DNA from: Nocardia sp. NRRL S-836
GTDB taxonomy: Bacteria > Actinomycetota > Actinomycetes > Mycobacteriales > Pseudonocardiaceae
Assembly (NCBI RefSeq): GCF_001279525.1
Contig: NZ_LGDY01000165.1
Coordinates: 137,218 to 201,217, forward strand
DNA: 64,000 nt
Direction of reading: 5' to 3'
Shown here: positions 52,144 through 62,406 of the stretch, in pieces
How the letters are laid out: each line of letters opens with the position of its first letter
Position numbering within the stretch: the first letter of the stretch is position 1
Notes under the pieces: generated by a model
Databases searched by the model: none
Told to the model about the DNA's origin: nothing
The model's input: the letters and a program-made list of their open reading frames with translations, nothing else
Made by a program: the position numbers and the translations under genes

Positions 52144-52745
52144 GCGAGCTCCCGGACGATGCGGTCCAGCTCGTCCCTGGCCGCGTCCGCCTGCCGCGCG
52201 GTGACCTCCTCGTGCCCGAACCGGGCGCGCTGGTAGAGGTCCTTCAGCACGTCGGCGTCGACGTTCAAGCTCGCGGTGAACTCGGTCGGCGTCTGGTGCG
52301 GCTCGCGCGTGTGCGCCTCCTCCAGCGCCAGCCAGGCCGCGATCACGGCGTCGCGCGGCGGCCGGTTCGGGTGCTCGGTGAACTCCCGCAACGCCTTCTC
52401 GACCCGCCCGAGCACCACCCGCTCCCGCCCGGTCACCGCGTCACCCACCTCCACACCGCGCACGCCCCTGCGGCGGCGCCACCGCGGCAGCTCGACCGCG
52501 AGCACGATGCCGACCAGCCCGAACAGGACCAGCGCCACCAGCGCGAACAGGAACAGCGTGAACGGCACGGCGACCAGGTCCGGCAGCTCACCGGGCACCC
52601 GCAGGTCGACCGGCAGCGAGTTGTCCGCCGGCTGCGGCACCGCGTCGTCCGCACGCGGCACGAACCGCACCGGCGACGTGCCGCTCGCCGCCGCGACGAC
52701 GACCAGCAACGCCACGATGGCCACACCGACCCGCCACCACCTCAT
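52140..52745 (-). CDS. DUF4129 protein, first gene of the moxR operon, 201 aa
   Basis: The first helix (VGVAIVALLVVVAAASG) is followed by a short outside loop, then a second helix (VPFTLFLFALVALVLFGLVGIVLAV). The cytoplasmic DUF4129-type tail reads RDAVIAAWLALEEAHTREPHQTPTEFTASL ... LYQRARFGHEEVTARQADAARDEL. ATG 52745 (MRWWRVGVAI) is selected; upstream in-frame sequence lacks a leader-like start. Confidence 0.87.
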   Translation of the reverse strand: MRWWRVGVAIVALLVVVAAASGTSPVRFVPRADDAVPQPADNSLPVDLRVPGELPDLVAVPFTLFLFALVALVLFGLVGIVLAVELPRWRRRRGVRGVEVGDAVTGRERVVLGRVEKALREFTEHPNRPPRDAVIAAWLALEEAHTREPHQTPTEFTASLNVDADVLKDLYQRARFGHEEVTARQADAARDELDRIVRELA

Positions 52746-52797
52746 GCGCGTCAGCGTCGCACGCACCGGGCGCGTTTCCCCACCGGTTCGCTCACGA

Positions 52798-53019
52798 TCA
52801 GCGGTGCTTCCGCAGAACGGCGGCCACGTCGGGCACGTCGAGGTGCGGCATGACCGCGCGCAGAGCGGCCGAGTGCTCGGCGATGCGCTTGCGCACGGTG
52901 TGACCACCGCCGACGGTGTCCGGCACCGCCTGGAGGGGCCCGAGGCCGAGCCCGGCGTACAACGCGAACGCGGCCGGTCCCTCGTCCCTCAGCACCTGCC
53001 AGCGACCCGGCTTGCCCAT
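52798..53019 (-). CDS. Hypothetical protein, 73 aa
   Basis: ATG 53019 with GGAGGTGGGC immediately upstream. The sequence MGKPGRWQVLRDEGPAAFALYAGLGLGPLQ... ending VPDVAAVLRKHR is probably helical and cytoplasmic with no recognisable motif. It lies 12 bases after the uracil-DNA glycosylase stop, so it is probably cotranscribed with that gene. Confidence 0.7.
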   Translation of the reverse strand: MGKPGRWQVLRDEGPAAFALYAGLGLGPLQAVPDTVGGGHTVRKRIAEHSAALRAVMPHLDVPDVAAVLRKHR

Positions 53020-53031
53020 CGCCCACCTCCG

Positions 53032-53664
53032 TCAGCTCAGCCCCGCGTGCTCCTTGGCGCGGCACAGCAGGTCCTGAAGCATCTCCTGCGTCAGCCGGCC
53101 GGTGTAGGTGTTGTGCGGCGACACGTGGTAGCACCCGAACACCCGCAGCCCACCGGCCTCCACCTCCACCCCGTGCCCGAACTTCACGTCGGACACCCCG
53201 AGCAGCGGCAGGAACGCCTTCCAGCCGAACCCGCCGAGCACCACGACCGAGCGCAGGTTCGACAGCAGGGACATCTCCTCGCGCAGGAACGGCGAGCAGC
53301 GGTCGCGTTCCTCCGCCGTCGGCTTGTTCTCCGGCGGCGCGCACCGCACCGGGGACGCCATCCGCACGCCGCGGAGCTCCAGGCCGTCGTCGCGGGACGT
53401 GCTCGTCGGCTGTGACGCGAGGCCGACCTCGTACAGGGCCCGGAAGAGGAAGTCGCCGGACGGGTCGCCGGTGAACATCCGCCCGGTCCGGTTGCCGCCG
53501 TGCGCCGCGGGTGCGAGGCCCACGATCAGCACCGAGGCGTCCATGGGGCCGAAGCCGGGTACCGGCCGGCCCCAGTAGACCTGGTCGCGGAAGGCGGCGC
53601 GCTTCACCCGCGCGGCGGTCTCGCGCCACGCGACCAGGCGCGGGCACGCTCGACAGGACGCAAT
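53032..53664 (-). CDS. Type 5-like uracil-DNA glycosylase, about 210 aa, start unresolved
   Basis: Removes uracil (and probably other deaminated bases) from DNA. The Fe-S-type N-terminus IASCRACPRLVAWRE, motif A VLIVGLAPAAHGGNRTGRMFTGD, a third cysteine in VRCAPPENKP, and motif B-like GCYHVSPHNTYTGRLT identify the UdgB-like family. There is no ATG, GTG or TTG in frame between the conserved N-terminus and the divergent peptidase start; I place it at ATT 53664, though a GTG further upstream inside the peptidase gene is formally possible. Confidence 0.82.
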   Translation of the reverse strand: MASCRACPRLVAWRETAARVKRAAFRDQVYWGRPVPGFGPMDASVLIVGLAPAAHGGNRTGRMFTGDPSGDFLFRALYEVGLASQPTSTSRDDGLELRGVRMASPVRCAPPENKPTAEERDRCSPFLREEMSLLSNLRSVVVLGGFGWKAFLPLLGVSDVKFGHGVEVEAGGLRVFGCYHVSPHNTYTGRLTQEMLQDLLCRAKEHAGLS

Positions 53665-53694
53665 TCGATCGTCGAGTTCCGTAGTGTTGCTCCC

Positions 53695-55152
53695 ATGTCC
53701 GAGGAGAAGACCGAAGAGAAGCCAGCGTCTCCTGCCGATGATCTGGTCACCACCCAGCACAGCATTACCCTCAAGGGCCGGGAGCTGAACTACACCGCCA
53801 CCACCGGTCGTGTCGTGCTCAAGGAGGAGGTGCTCAAGGACGGCGTGTTCGAGGGCCACAAGCCCAAGGCGGAGGTGTTCCTGACCGCCTACACGCTCGA
53901 CGGGGCCGACCCGCTCAAGCGGCCGGTGACGTTCGCGTTCAACGGTGGGCCGGGCAGTGCCAGCCTGTGGTTGCACCTGGGTCTCCTCGGGCCCCGCCGG
54001 GTGCTGTCGGGCGACGTCGGCAACCTCGTGCCGCCGCCGTACGGGATCGCGGACAACGAGGAGACGTTGCTCGCGGAGAGCGACCTGGTGTTCATCGACC
54101 CGGTGTCGACGGGGTTCTCCCGGGCCGCGGAGGGTGAGAAGCCGGGCAGCTACCACGGCTACCAGCCGGACATCGACTCCATCGCCGAGATCATCCGGCT
54201 GTGGACCGCGCGCAACGGGCGGTGGATGTCGCCGAAGTTCCTGTGCGGCGAGTCGTACGGCACGCTGCGGGCGGCGGGGCTGGCCGAGCACCTGCAGAAG
54301 AAGCACGGCATGTACCTCAACGGGCTCATGCTGATCTCGTCGGTGCTGGACTTCGCGACGCTGCAGTTCAACGAGGGCCACGACCTGGCCTACACGCTCT
54401 ACCTGCCCACGTACGCGGCGATCGCGCACTACCACGGCCTGCACGGCGACCGGCCGCTCGAGGAGGTGCTCGCCGAGGCCGAGGAGTTCGCCTCGCGCGA
54501 CTACCCGTACGCGCTGGCCCGCGGCAACCGCCTGCCCGACCACGAGCGGGCCGCCGCGATCGCGAAGATCGCGGCCCTCACCGGCCTGTCCGAGGAGTAC
54601 GTGGACGCGGTCGACCTGCGCATCGAGCACATCCGGTTCTTCACCGAGCTGCTGCGCAGGGACCGCAGGACGGTCGGCCGCCTCGACGCCCGCTTCACCG
54701 GGTGGGACAAGGACTACGGCCGCGAGGAGATCTCCGCGGACCCGTCCATCGACGCCATCCTCGGGCCGTACGCGGCGGTGCTCAACCACTACCTGCACGC
54801 CGAGCTGGGCTACGTCAGCGACCTGCCCTACGAGGTGCTGTCGCGGGCCATCGAGCAGTGGTCGTACAAGGAGTTCGAGGGCCGCCACGTCACGACCGCG
54901 GGCAAGCTCTCGACGGCCATGCGGGCGAACCCGCACCTCAAGGTGCACGTCGCGTTCGGCTGGTACGACGGCGCCACCCCGTACTTCGCCGCCGAGCACC
55001 TCCTCTCGCACCTGCAGATCCCGAAGGAGCTCACCGCGAACATCGAGTCGGCCTACTACCCGGCCGGCCACATGATGTACGTGCACGAGCCCAGCCGGAT
55101 CCAGCAGTCGGAGGACCTCGCGGCCTTCGTCAGGAACTCGTCGAACACGTGA
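53695..55152 (+). CDS. S10-type serine carboxypeptidase-like protein, 485 aa
   Basis: An alpha/beta-hydrolase peptidase with FAFNGGPGSASLWLHLGLLGPR (oxyanion region), SDLVFIDPVSTGFSRA, the nucleophile FLCGESYGTLRAAGLAEHL, an Asp in VAFGWYDGATP, and the histidine in YYPAGHMMYVHEPS. No signal peptide is visible, unlike eukaryotic members, so it is probably cytoplasmic. ATG 53695 starts close to the divergent glycosylase gene. The TGA overlaps the GNAT GTG. Confidence 0.88.
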   Translation: MSEEKTEEKPASPADDLVTTQHSITLKGRELNYTATTGRVVLKEEVLKDGVFEGHKPKAEVFLTAYTLDGADPLKRPVTFAFNGGPGSASLWLHLGLLGPRRVLSGDVGNLVPPPYGIADNEETLLAESDLVFIDPVSTGFSRAAEGEKPGSYHGYQPDIDSIAEIIRLWTARNGRWMSPKFLCGESYGTLRAAGLAEHLQKKHGMYLNGLMLISSVLDFATLQFNEGHDLAYTLYLPTYAAIAHYHGLHGDRPLEEVLAEAEEFASRDYPYALARGNRLPDHERAAAIAKIAALTGLSEEYVDAVDLRIEHIRFFTELLRRDRRTVGRLDARFTGWDKDYGREEISADPSIDAILGPYAAVLNHYLHAELGYVSDLPYEVLSRAIEQWSYKEFEGRHVTTAGKLSTAMRANPHLKVHVAFGWYDGATPYFAAEHLLSHLQIPKELTANIESAYYPAGHMMYVHEPSRIQQSEDLAAFVRNSSNT

Positions 55153-55577
55153 ACCTGGACCTGACCGACGACGCCGTCCTGCGCGAGCTGTGGACGGTGC
55201 AACGGCTGGCGTACGCCGTCGAGGCCGAGCTGATCGGCTTCGACGGCATCCCGCCGCTGCACGAGTCACTGGACGAGCTGCGCGCGTGCGGCGAGACGTT
55301 CCTCGGGCTGTACGACGACGAAGGGCTCGTGGGCGCGGTGTCGTACGTGCTCGACGGATCCGTCATCGACATCCACCGGCTCGTCGTGCACCCGCGGGCG
55401 CACCGGCGTGGCATCGCGACGAAGCTGCTCGACGCGTTGCCGCCCGGCCCGCAGGTCGTCAGCACCGGCTCGCGCAACGAGCCCGCGCTGCGGCTGTACC
55501 GCAACCGCGGGTTCGCCGAGACCGGCCGCCAGGAGGTCGCTCCCGGCGTGGAGCTCACCCACCTCGCCAGGCCCTGA
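55149..55577 (+). CDS. GNAT-family N-acetyltransferase, 142 aa
   Basis: Acetyl-CoA-binding block VIDIHRLVVHPRAHRRGIATKLLDAL (the RxxG-type loop is RRGIAT), followed by STGSRNEPALRLYRNRGFAETGRQEV, the typical GNAT C-terminal beta-strand turn. It starts at a GTG overlapping the peptidase stop (GTGA). The substrate is not predictable. Confidence 0.88.
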   Translation: MNLDLTDDAVLRELWTVQRLAYAVEAELIGFDGIPPLHESLDELRACGETFLGLYDDEGLVGAVSYVLDGSVIDIHRLVVHPRAHRRGIATKLLDALPPGPQVVSTGSRNEPALRLYRNRGFAETGRQEVAPGVELTHLARP

Positions 55578-55595
55578 CCCCTTCGCCGCTGAACG

Positions 55596-55643
55596 CACGC
55601 GGGGCGCTTTCGCACGGTTGGACCGTGCGAAAGGCCCCGCGTG
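55596..55643. terminator. Hairpin of the ACGCGGGG...CCCCGCGT family
   Basis: CACGCGGGGCGCTTTCGCAC at 55596 pairs, with a one-base offset, with the arm ending CCCCGCGTG at 55643, around a short loop. It lies between the convergent GNAT and ABC-transporter genes and shares ACGCGGGG, CTT and CGCAC with the hairpin at 24903-24957. Confidence 0.75.
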
Positions 55644-55659
55644 GCATCCGCGACAGCGG

Positions 55660-56647
<988 letters not shown>

Positions 56648-56655
<8 letters not shown>

Positions 56656-57634
56656 GAGCGACGACCTCCTCCGCGATGTGGCACCGGCTGGTGCGGCCCA
56701 TGCCCAGGTTGTGCACGGCCGGGACCTCGGTCACGCACCGGTCGAACGCGCGCGGGCAGCGCGGGTTGAACGGGCAGCCGGGCGGGATGTTGGTGAGCGA
56801 CGGCGGCAGGCCCTTGATCGTCTTCAGCTCCTGGCCCTTGAGGTCCAGGCGCGGCAACGACTCCAGCAGCGACTCGGTGTACGGGTGCCCCGGCGCGCGG
56901 AACAGCTCGTAGACGTCGGCGTGCTCGACGATGCGGCCCGCGTACATGACCGAGATCCGGTCCGCGACGTCGGCGACGACGCCGAGGTCGTGGGTGATCA
57001 GGATCATGCCCATGTCGCGTTCCTTCTGGATCTCCGCGAGCAGGTCCATGATCTGGGCCTGCACCGTGACGTCCAGCGCGGTCGTGGGCTCGTCCGCGAT
57101 CAGCAGCTCCGGGTCGAGCGCGAGCGACATCGCGATCATCGCGCGCTGCCGCATGCCGCCGGAGAACTGGTGCGGGTAGTCGGAGACCCGGCCCTTGGCG
57201 TTCGGGATCCTGACCTGGTCCAGCAGCTCGACCGCCCGCTTGCGGGCGTCCGCCTTGGACATGCCGCGGCGGACCTTGAGCTGTTCCTCGATCTGGAACC
57301 CGACGGTGAACACCGGGTTCAGGGCCGACAGCGCGTCCTGGAAGATCATGGCGATGCCCTCGCCACGGACCTGGCGCCGTTCCTCCGCCGACTTCTTCAG
57401 CAGGTCCTCACCGCGGAAGCGGATCGCACCGTTGGTGATGAACGCCGGCGGCATGTCCAGGATGCCCATGATCGTCTGGGCGGTCACGGACTTGCCGGAG
57501 CCCGACTCACCGAGCACAGCGAGGGTTTCGCCCGCGGAGACGTGGTACGAAACGCCGTTGAGCACCTTGGCGACACCGTCGCGGGTGCGGAATTCCACGT
57601 GGAGATCCTCGACCTCCAGCAATGGCTGAGTCAC
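56648..57634 (-). CDS. Oligopeptide/dipeptide ABC transporter ATP-binding protein (OppD/DppD-type), 328 aa
   Basis: Walker [14 protein letters not shown]-loop [13 protein letters not shown], signature [15 protein letters not shown], Walker [16 protein letters not shown]-loop [15 protein letters not shown], and the C-terminal extension [15 protein letters not shown]. It starts with GTG 57634, ten bases after the permease gene, and overlaps the F-subunit gene. It works with the F subunit as a heterodimeric motor. Confidence 0.92.
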
Positions 57635-57644
57635 GAGATCTCCC

Positions 57645-58619
57645 CTATCGGGACTTGGGGTCGAGTGCGTCGCGCACGGCGTCGCCGAGCATGACGAAGG
57701 CCAGGACGGTGACCGTCACGAAGCCCGCGGGGAACAGCAGCATGTGCGGTGCCGACTGGAAGTAGTCGCGGGACTCCGAGATCATCACGCCCCACGACAC
57801 GACCGGCGGCCGCAGGCCGATGCCGAGGAACGCCAGCGTCGCCTCGGCACCGATGAACGCGCCGAGCGCGATCGTGGCGTACACCAGCACCGGCGCGACC
57901 GTGTTCGGCAGCAGGTGCCGGAACACGATGCGCAGCGGCGAGGCGCCGAGACCGCGGGCGGCCTTGACGTAGTCCTGCTGCTTCGCCACGAGCGTCGCGG
58001 ACCGCATGATGCGCATCGCGACCGGCCACGACAGCACCGCGATCGAGAGCACCACCTGGGTGACGATCCGGAACACGCCGGGGTTCTCGCTCGGGGCGTT
58101 CAGCGTGGTCAGGATGACGATCGCGCCGAGCACGAACGGGATGCCGGCGAAGATGTCGGCGAACCGGGACAGCACGCTGTCGAGCCACGTCTTCGCGTAC
58201 CCGGCGACGATGCCGACGGCCGAGCCGATCAGCACGGTCAGCAGGGTCGAGAAGATGCCGACGAGCAGCGACGCGCGGGCACCGTGCATGGCGCGGGCGT
58301 AGACGTCGTAGCCCTGCAGGTCGTAGCCGAACCACGCGTCACCCGACGGTGGCTGCAGCGACTTGTCGAGGTTCGCGGCCCGCGGGTCGACCGACGTGAA
58401 CAGCGTCGGCCAGATCGCCATCAGCACGACGACCGCGATGATCACCAGCGAGATGATGAACGTGGGCTTGGTGCGCAGCTCACCCCACGCGTCGCTCCAG
58501 AGCGAGCGGGGCTTGCGCTGCTTGTGCGACGAGTCGTCGACGTGGCTGAGCTGGTCGACACCGGCCGCCGCGGACGCCTCGAGTCCGGCTCCACCGGACA
58601 CGGATCCTGGGTCACTCAT
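57645..58619 (-). CDS. Peptide ABC transporter permease (OppC/DppC-type), 324 aa
   Basis: An N-terminal cytoplasmic extension of about 50 residues, then a first helix (IISLVIIAVVVLMAIW), the OppC-type extracellular segment (GDAWFGYDLQGYDVYARAMHGAR), and five further helices. The EAA-like loop is VKAARGLGASPLRIVFRHLLPN. It ends VMLGDAVRDALDPKSR as in the family. ATG 58619 overlaps the OppB-type gene by eight bases. Confidence 0.92.
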   Translation of the reverse strand: MSDPGSVSGGAGLEASAAAGVDQLSHVDDSSHKQRKPRSLWSDAWGELRTKPTFIISLVIIAVVVLMAIWPTLFTSVDPRAANLDKSLQPPSGDAWFGYDLQGYDVYARAMHGARASLLVGIFSTLLTVLIGSAVGIVAGYAKTWLDSVLSRFADIFAGIPFVLGAIVILTTLNAPSENPGVFRIVTQVVLSIAVLSWPVAMRIMRSATLVAKQQDYVKAARGLGASPLRIVFRHLLPNTVAPVLVYATIALGAFIGAEATLAFLGIGLRPPVVSWGVMISESRDYFQSAPHMLLFPAGFVTVTVLAFVMLGDAVRDALDPKSR

Positions 58620-59541
58620 AGCGAATCCTCGGGTCGAGAACGGCGTACAGGAGGTCGACGAGCAGGCTCATCAGCAGGTAGACGAGCACCAGCAGGGTCA
58701 CGATGCCCGTGACCATGACGCCTTCCTTCTCCTGGATGCCGCGGAAGATCAGGCCGCCGATGCCGTTGATGTTGAAGACGCCCTCGGTGACGATCGCGCC
58801 ACCCATGAGGCTACCGAGGTCGGTGCCGAGGAACGTGATCACCGGGATCAGCGAGTTGCGCAGCAGGTGGATGCCGACGACGCGGGACTGCGGCTGGCCC
58901 TTGGCGATCGCGGTGCGCACGTAGTCGGACCGGCGGTTCTCCACGATGCTGCTGCGGGTCAGGCGGGCCACGTAGGCCATCGAGAGGCTGCCGAGCACGA
59001 AGCCGGGCAGGATCAGCTCACCGAACGTCGGGTCGGAGCTGACCGAGGTGTCCATGAGGTCGAAGCCCTGCGGGCCGAGGTAGAGGCGCAGGACGAAACC
59101 GGTGACGAACACCGGCAGCGAGATCAGGAACAGCGTCGAGACCAGGACCAGGTTGTCCAGGAACCCGGACTTGCGCAGACCGGTGAGGACACCGGCGATG
59201 ATGCCGATGACCGCCTCGATGATCAGCGCGATGATGCCCATCTTCAGCGTGATGGGCCACGAGGTGGCGATCTGCTCGCCGACGGAGACGCCGTTGAACG
59301 TGGTGCCGAAGTCACCGACGACCAGGTTGCCCAGGTACTTGAAGTACTGGATGACCAGCGGGTCGTTCAGGTTGAGCTTCGCGCTCATCTCGGCGATGTA
59401 CGACGGGTCGCACGGGCGCTGGCCGCACTTGCCCGCGAACGGGTCCTGCGGAATCGCCCAGACGAGGGCGTAGATCAGGAAGGTGGTCCCCAGGAAGACC
59501 GGTATCAGCTGCAGCAGACGGCGCAGCACATAGCGACCCAT
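58612..59541 (-). CDS. Peptide ABC transporter permease (OppB/DppB-type), 309 aa
   Basis: Starts MGRYVLRRLLQLIPVFLGTTFLIYAL, the standard OppB N-terminus. The EAA loop is DYVRTAIAKGQPQSRVVGIHLLRNSLIPV and the end VDLLYAVLDPRIRYE. A cysteine pair in the first extracellular loop (GKCGQRPCDPSY) is an unusual detail that could form a disulfide. A hairpin lies between it and the binding-protein gene upstream. Confidence 0.92.
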   Translation of the reverse strand: MGRYVLRRLLQLIPVFLGTTFLIYALVWAIPQDPFAGKCGQRPCDPSYIAEMSAKLNLNDPLVIQYFKYLGNLVVGDFGTTFNGVSVGEQIATSWPITLKMGIIALIIEAVIGIIAGVLTGLRKSGFLDNLVLVSTLFLISLPVFVTGFVLRLYLGPQGFDLMDTSVSSDPTFGELILPGFVLGSLSMAYVARLTRSSIVENRRSDYVRTAIAKGQPQSRVVGIHLLRNSLIPVITFLGTDLGSLMGGAIVTEGVFNINGIGGLIFRGIQEKEGVMVTGIVTLLVLVYLLMSLLVDLLYAVLDPRIRYE

Positions 59542-59589
59542 GAGGTCGGCTCCTTGCGTGGTGGGGGGCGTCTGAGCCGGAACACCGCT

Positions 59590-59629
59590 CCGGCCCCGCG
59601 TCCGTGACGCTTCGTGGACGCGAGGCCGG
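59590..59629 (-). terminator. Intercistronic hairpin between binding-protein and permease genes
   Basis: CCGGCCCCGCGTCC pairs with GGACGCGAGGCCGG (one G-T mismatch) across a 12-base loop, between the binding-protein stop (59662) and the OppB-type start. As in other ABC operons it probably favours extra binding protein over the membrane parts. Confidence 0.65.
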
Positions 59630-59661
59630 ATCGTGCTTGTTGCTCAGCGGGTGTTCGGCTG

Positions 59662-61284
59662 TCAGCCCTTGACGCGGAACGACGCGAGGTCGGCGTCACG
59701 CTTGAAGGTCAGCTTGGCGGCCAGCAGGTTCTTGGACCGGCCACCGATGCCCTTCTCGTTCCAGGTCGGGATGGACGGCATGTCCTTCGCGATCTGGTCC
59801 TCCGCCTGCTGGTACAGCTTGATCGCAGCGGCCTCGTCCGCGGTGCCGTCAGCCTGCTCCAGGAGCTTGTCGACGGTCGGGTTCGAGTAGTTCGAGTCGT
59901 TCGACGAACCACCGGTGCGGTACAGCGGGTTGAGGAAGTTCTCGATCGACGGGTAGTCGGCCGACCAGTCGGAACGGGCCATGCCGGTCAGCTGCTTGCC
60001 GTCGACGATCTGGCGGTACGCACCGAAGTTGGTGGCACCGACGAACTCGCACTCCACGCCCAGCGCCTGCTTGATGCTGTTGCACGCGGCCTCGAGGGGC
60101 TCCTTGCGGCCACCGTCCTGGTTGGACTGAATGGTCAGCTTGCCGGTGAAGCCGGACTCCTTCAACAGCTGCTTGGCCTTCTCCGGGTTGTACGTGCAGT
60201 ACTCGCCGCAGACGCCCTTGCGGTGGCCGTTGATGCCGGGCGAGACCCAGCCGTCGGACGGCGTGTACGAGCCCGCGAGCACGGTCTTGGTGATCTGCTC
60301 CCGGTTGATGGCCATCGAGATGGCCTGGCGGAGCTTCACGTTGTCCTTGAACGCCGGGACGTAGTACGGCAGAGCGATCGCGCTCTGGCCCAGCAGGTTC
60401 GCGGTGAGCACCTGGTCACCGAGGTCCGCCTTGTACTTCTCGCCGACCTTGGCCGACGGCGGCAGGGCCTCCATGAAGTCCAGCTTGCCGGCCACCAGGT
60501 CCTGGTAGGCGGTCTCCTGGCTGGAGTAGATCTTGATGTCGAGGGTCTTGAAGTGGACCTTCTCGCCCTTGAAGTCCTCGAAGCGCTCCAGCTTGATGAG
60601 CGAGTTCGGCGTGCGCGAGACGAACTTCAGCTGGCCGTTGCCGATCGGCTTGGCCTCGAACGCCTTCGGGTCCGCGAAGAACGCGTCCGGCAGCGGCGAG
60701 AACGGCAGGTAGCCGATCATCGTGGTGAAGACCGAGGTCGGCGCGTTGAGCGTGACCTTGAACTCGTAGTCGCCCACGACCTCGAGGCCGGACATCTTGT
60801 CCGCGGTCGGCTTCGCGGCCTCGTCGGCCGGGTGCACGTCCTTGAAGCCCTGGATGACCGAGAAGAACGAGGCGGCCTGCTGCGCGTTGTTCGCGTTCGC
60901 CGACCAGTTCCAGCCGTCGACGAAGTTCTTCGCCTTGACCTCGGTGCCGTCGTGGAACTTCCAGCCCTGCTTGATCTTGATGTTGTAGACCTTGGCGTCG
61001 CTCGACGTGATCGAGTCGGCCACGAGGTTGGTGGGCTTGCCGTCCTCCGGCGCGTAGTCCACCAGGCGCGCGAACAGGGCCTCGGTGACCTTCGAGCCAC
61101 CGGCCTCAGTCGTGTTGGCCGGGAGCAGGGTGCTCTTGGGCTCGGTGCCGTAGATCGACACGGTGCCCTCGGTGTTCTCCTTGCCCTCCGAGGACGACGA
61201 CGAACCGCCACCCCCGCCACACGCGCTGAGCGTCATGGCCAGCGCGGCAGGCAAAGCCACCCACGCAACCAGTGATCGCGACAT
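59662..61284 (-). CDS. Peptide-binding lipoprotein of the ABC transporter (OppA/DppA-type), 540 aa
   Basis: An extracellular solute-binding protein, SBP_bac_5 type. The lipoprotein signal is VAWVALPAALAMTLSACGGG, with the lipobox LSAC, then a Gly/Ser linker. Family blocks: VTEALFARLVDYAPEDGK, IKIKQGWKFHDGTEVKAKNFVDGWNW, FKDNVKLRQAISMAINREQI. ATG 61284 is chosen with GGGAGAG upstream. First gene of the operon; a 171-base leader precedes it. The substrate class (peptides, or other oligomers) cannot be fixed from sequence. Confidence 0.92.
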   Translation of the reverse strand: MSRSLVAWVALPAALAMTLSACGGGGGSSSSSEGKENTEGTVSIYGTEPKSTLLPANTTEAGGSKVTEALFARLVDYAPEDGKPTNLVADSITSSDAKVYNIKIKQGWKFHDGTEVKAKNFVDGWNWSANANNAQQAASFFSVIQGFKDVHPADEAAKPTADKMSGLEVVGDYEFKVTLNAPTSVFTTMIGYLPFSPLPDAFFADPKAFEAKPIGNGQLKFVSRTPNSLIKLERFEDFKGEKVHFKTLDIKIYSSQETAYQDLVAGKLDFMEALPPSAKVGEKYKADLGDQVLTANLLGQSAIALPYYVPAFKDNVKLRQAISMAINREQITKTVLAGSYTPSDGWVSPGINGHRKGVCGEYCTYNPEKAKQLLKESGFTGKLTIQSNQDGGRKEPLEAACNSIKQALGVECEFVGATNFGAYRQIVDGKQLTGMARSDWSADYPSIENFLNPLYRTGGSSNDSNYSNPTVDKLLEQADGTADEAAAIKLYQQAEDQIAKDMPSIPTWNEKGIGGRSKNLLAAKLTFKRDADLASFRVKG

Positions 61285-61455
61285 CAATCTCTCCCGCCTA
61301 TTCCCCGGCGCCGCCGCAAGTGGTGCGGGCGCGCGCCTCCCCGGGAGGTCTCGTCCACCTCCCAAAACGTGAGAGGACGTTAACCGGGCTGTCCAGGAGT
61401 ACGCGCACCGAAACCGGTCACAAACTCGTCACGATCGCCTCAAGCCGACCTTAAT

Positions 61456-62403
61456 TCACGCCTGGACCAGCGAAAAGGCGATGCCGTCGAGGATGTCGTG
61501 CTCACTGCAAACGAGCACGTCAGTGCCCGCGCGATTCTCCAGCTCCTCGGCAATCGCGCGCAGAACGATCGCTCCACCACAGATGACGTCGACCCGGCCG
61601 GGATGCATGGGTCCCAACCCGGCCCGTTCATCATGTGTCATGGAGAGAACACTGTCAGTGATTTCACGAATGTTGTCAAGTGTGATGCGGGAGAGGTGGA
61701 TTTCGTCGCTGTTGTACACCTCAAGGCCCTGGACCAGCGCGGACAACGTCGTGACCGTTCCAGCCACACCGATCCACGTTCGTGTTTTCTCGACCGGCAC
61801 CGTTTCGAACGCCAATCGGATCTGCTCGCGCGCAAACGCTTCCGCTTTGTCGACCTCGTCCTTCGCCGGCGGATCGGAGTGCAGGAACCGCTCGGTGAGC
61901 CGCACGCAGCCGATGTCCATCGACCGCGCCGCCTCGACCTCCGTGCCGCTGCCGAGGACGAACTCGGTGCTGCCACCACCCAGATCGGTGACGAGGAAGG
62001 GTCCCTCGTCCGGGTCGAGGTCGGCCACCGCGCCGAGGTAGGACAGCCGCGCCTCCTCGTCCCCGGTGATCACCTCGGCCGGCGCGCCGAGGAGCTGCCG
62101 GGTCATGTCGAAGAAGTCGTCGCGGTTGCTCGCGTCGCGCGTGGCACTGGTCGCCACCATGCGTGCCCGCTCGACCCCTTTGCGCTGCATCGTGCGCGCG
62201 TAGTCGGTGAGCGCCGCCTTGGTCCGCGCGATCGCATCGGGGTGCAGCCGCCCGGTGGCGTCCACCCCCTGCCCGAGCCGGACGATCTTCATCTCGCGGT
62301 GCACGTCCCGCAGCCACACCGTCCCGTCGTCCCGGGTGGTCACGTCCGCGACCAGCAACCGGATCGAGTTGGTCCCGCAGTCGATGGCGGCAACCCGCGC
62401 CAT
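61456..62403 (-). CDS. ppx: Ppx/GppA-family exopolyphosphatase, 315 aa
   Basis: An ASKHA-fold phosphatase acting on polyphosphate or pppGpp. Signatures: VAAIDCGTNSIRLLVADV, VATSATRDASNRDDFF, VITGDEEARLSYLGAV and VTDLGGGSTEFVLG. At 315 aa it is the short form without the C-terminal HD domain, as in mycobacterial Ppx1-type proteins. It starts at ATG 62403, three bases after the stop of the adjacent acetyltransferase gene, so the two are cotranscribed. Confidence 0.9.
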   Translation of the reverse strand: MARVAAIDCGTNSIRLLVADVTTRDDGTVWLRDVHREMKIVRLGQGVDATGRLHPDAIARTKAALTDYARTMQRKGVERARMVATSATRDASNRDDFFDMTRQLLGAPAEVITGDEEARLSYLGAVADLDPDEGPFLVTDLGGGSTEFVLGSGTEVEAARSMDIGCVRLTERFLHSDPPAKDEVDKAEAFAREQIRLAFETVPVEKTRTWIGVAGTVTTLSALVQGLEVYNSDEIHLSRITLDNIREITDSVLSMTHDERAGLGPMHPGRVDVICGGAIVLRAIAEELENRAGTDVLVCSEHDILDGIAFSLVQA

Positions 62404-62406
62404 GGA

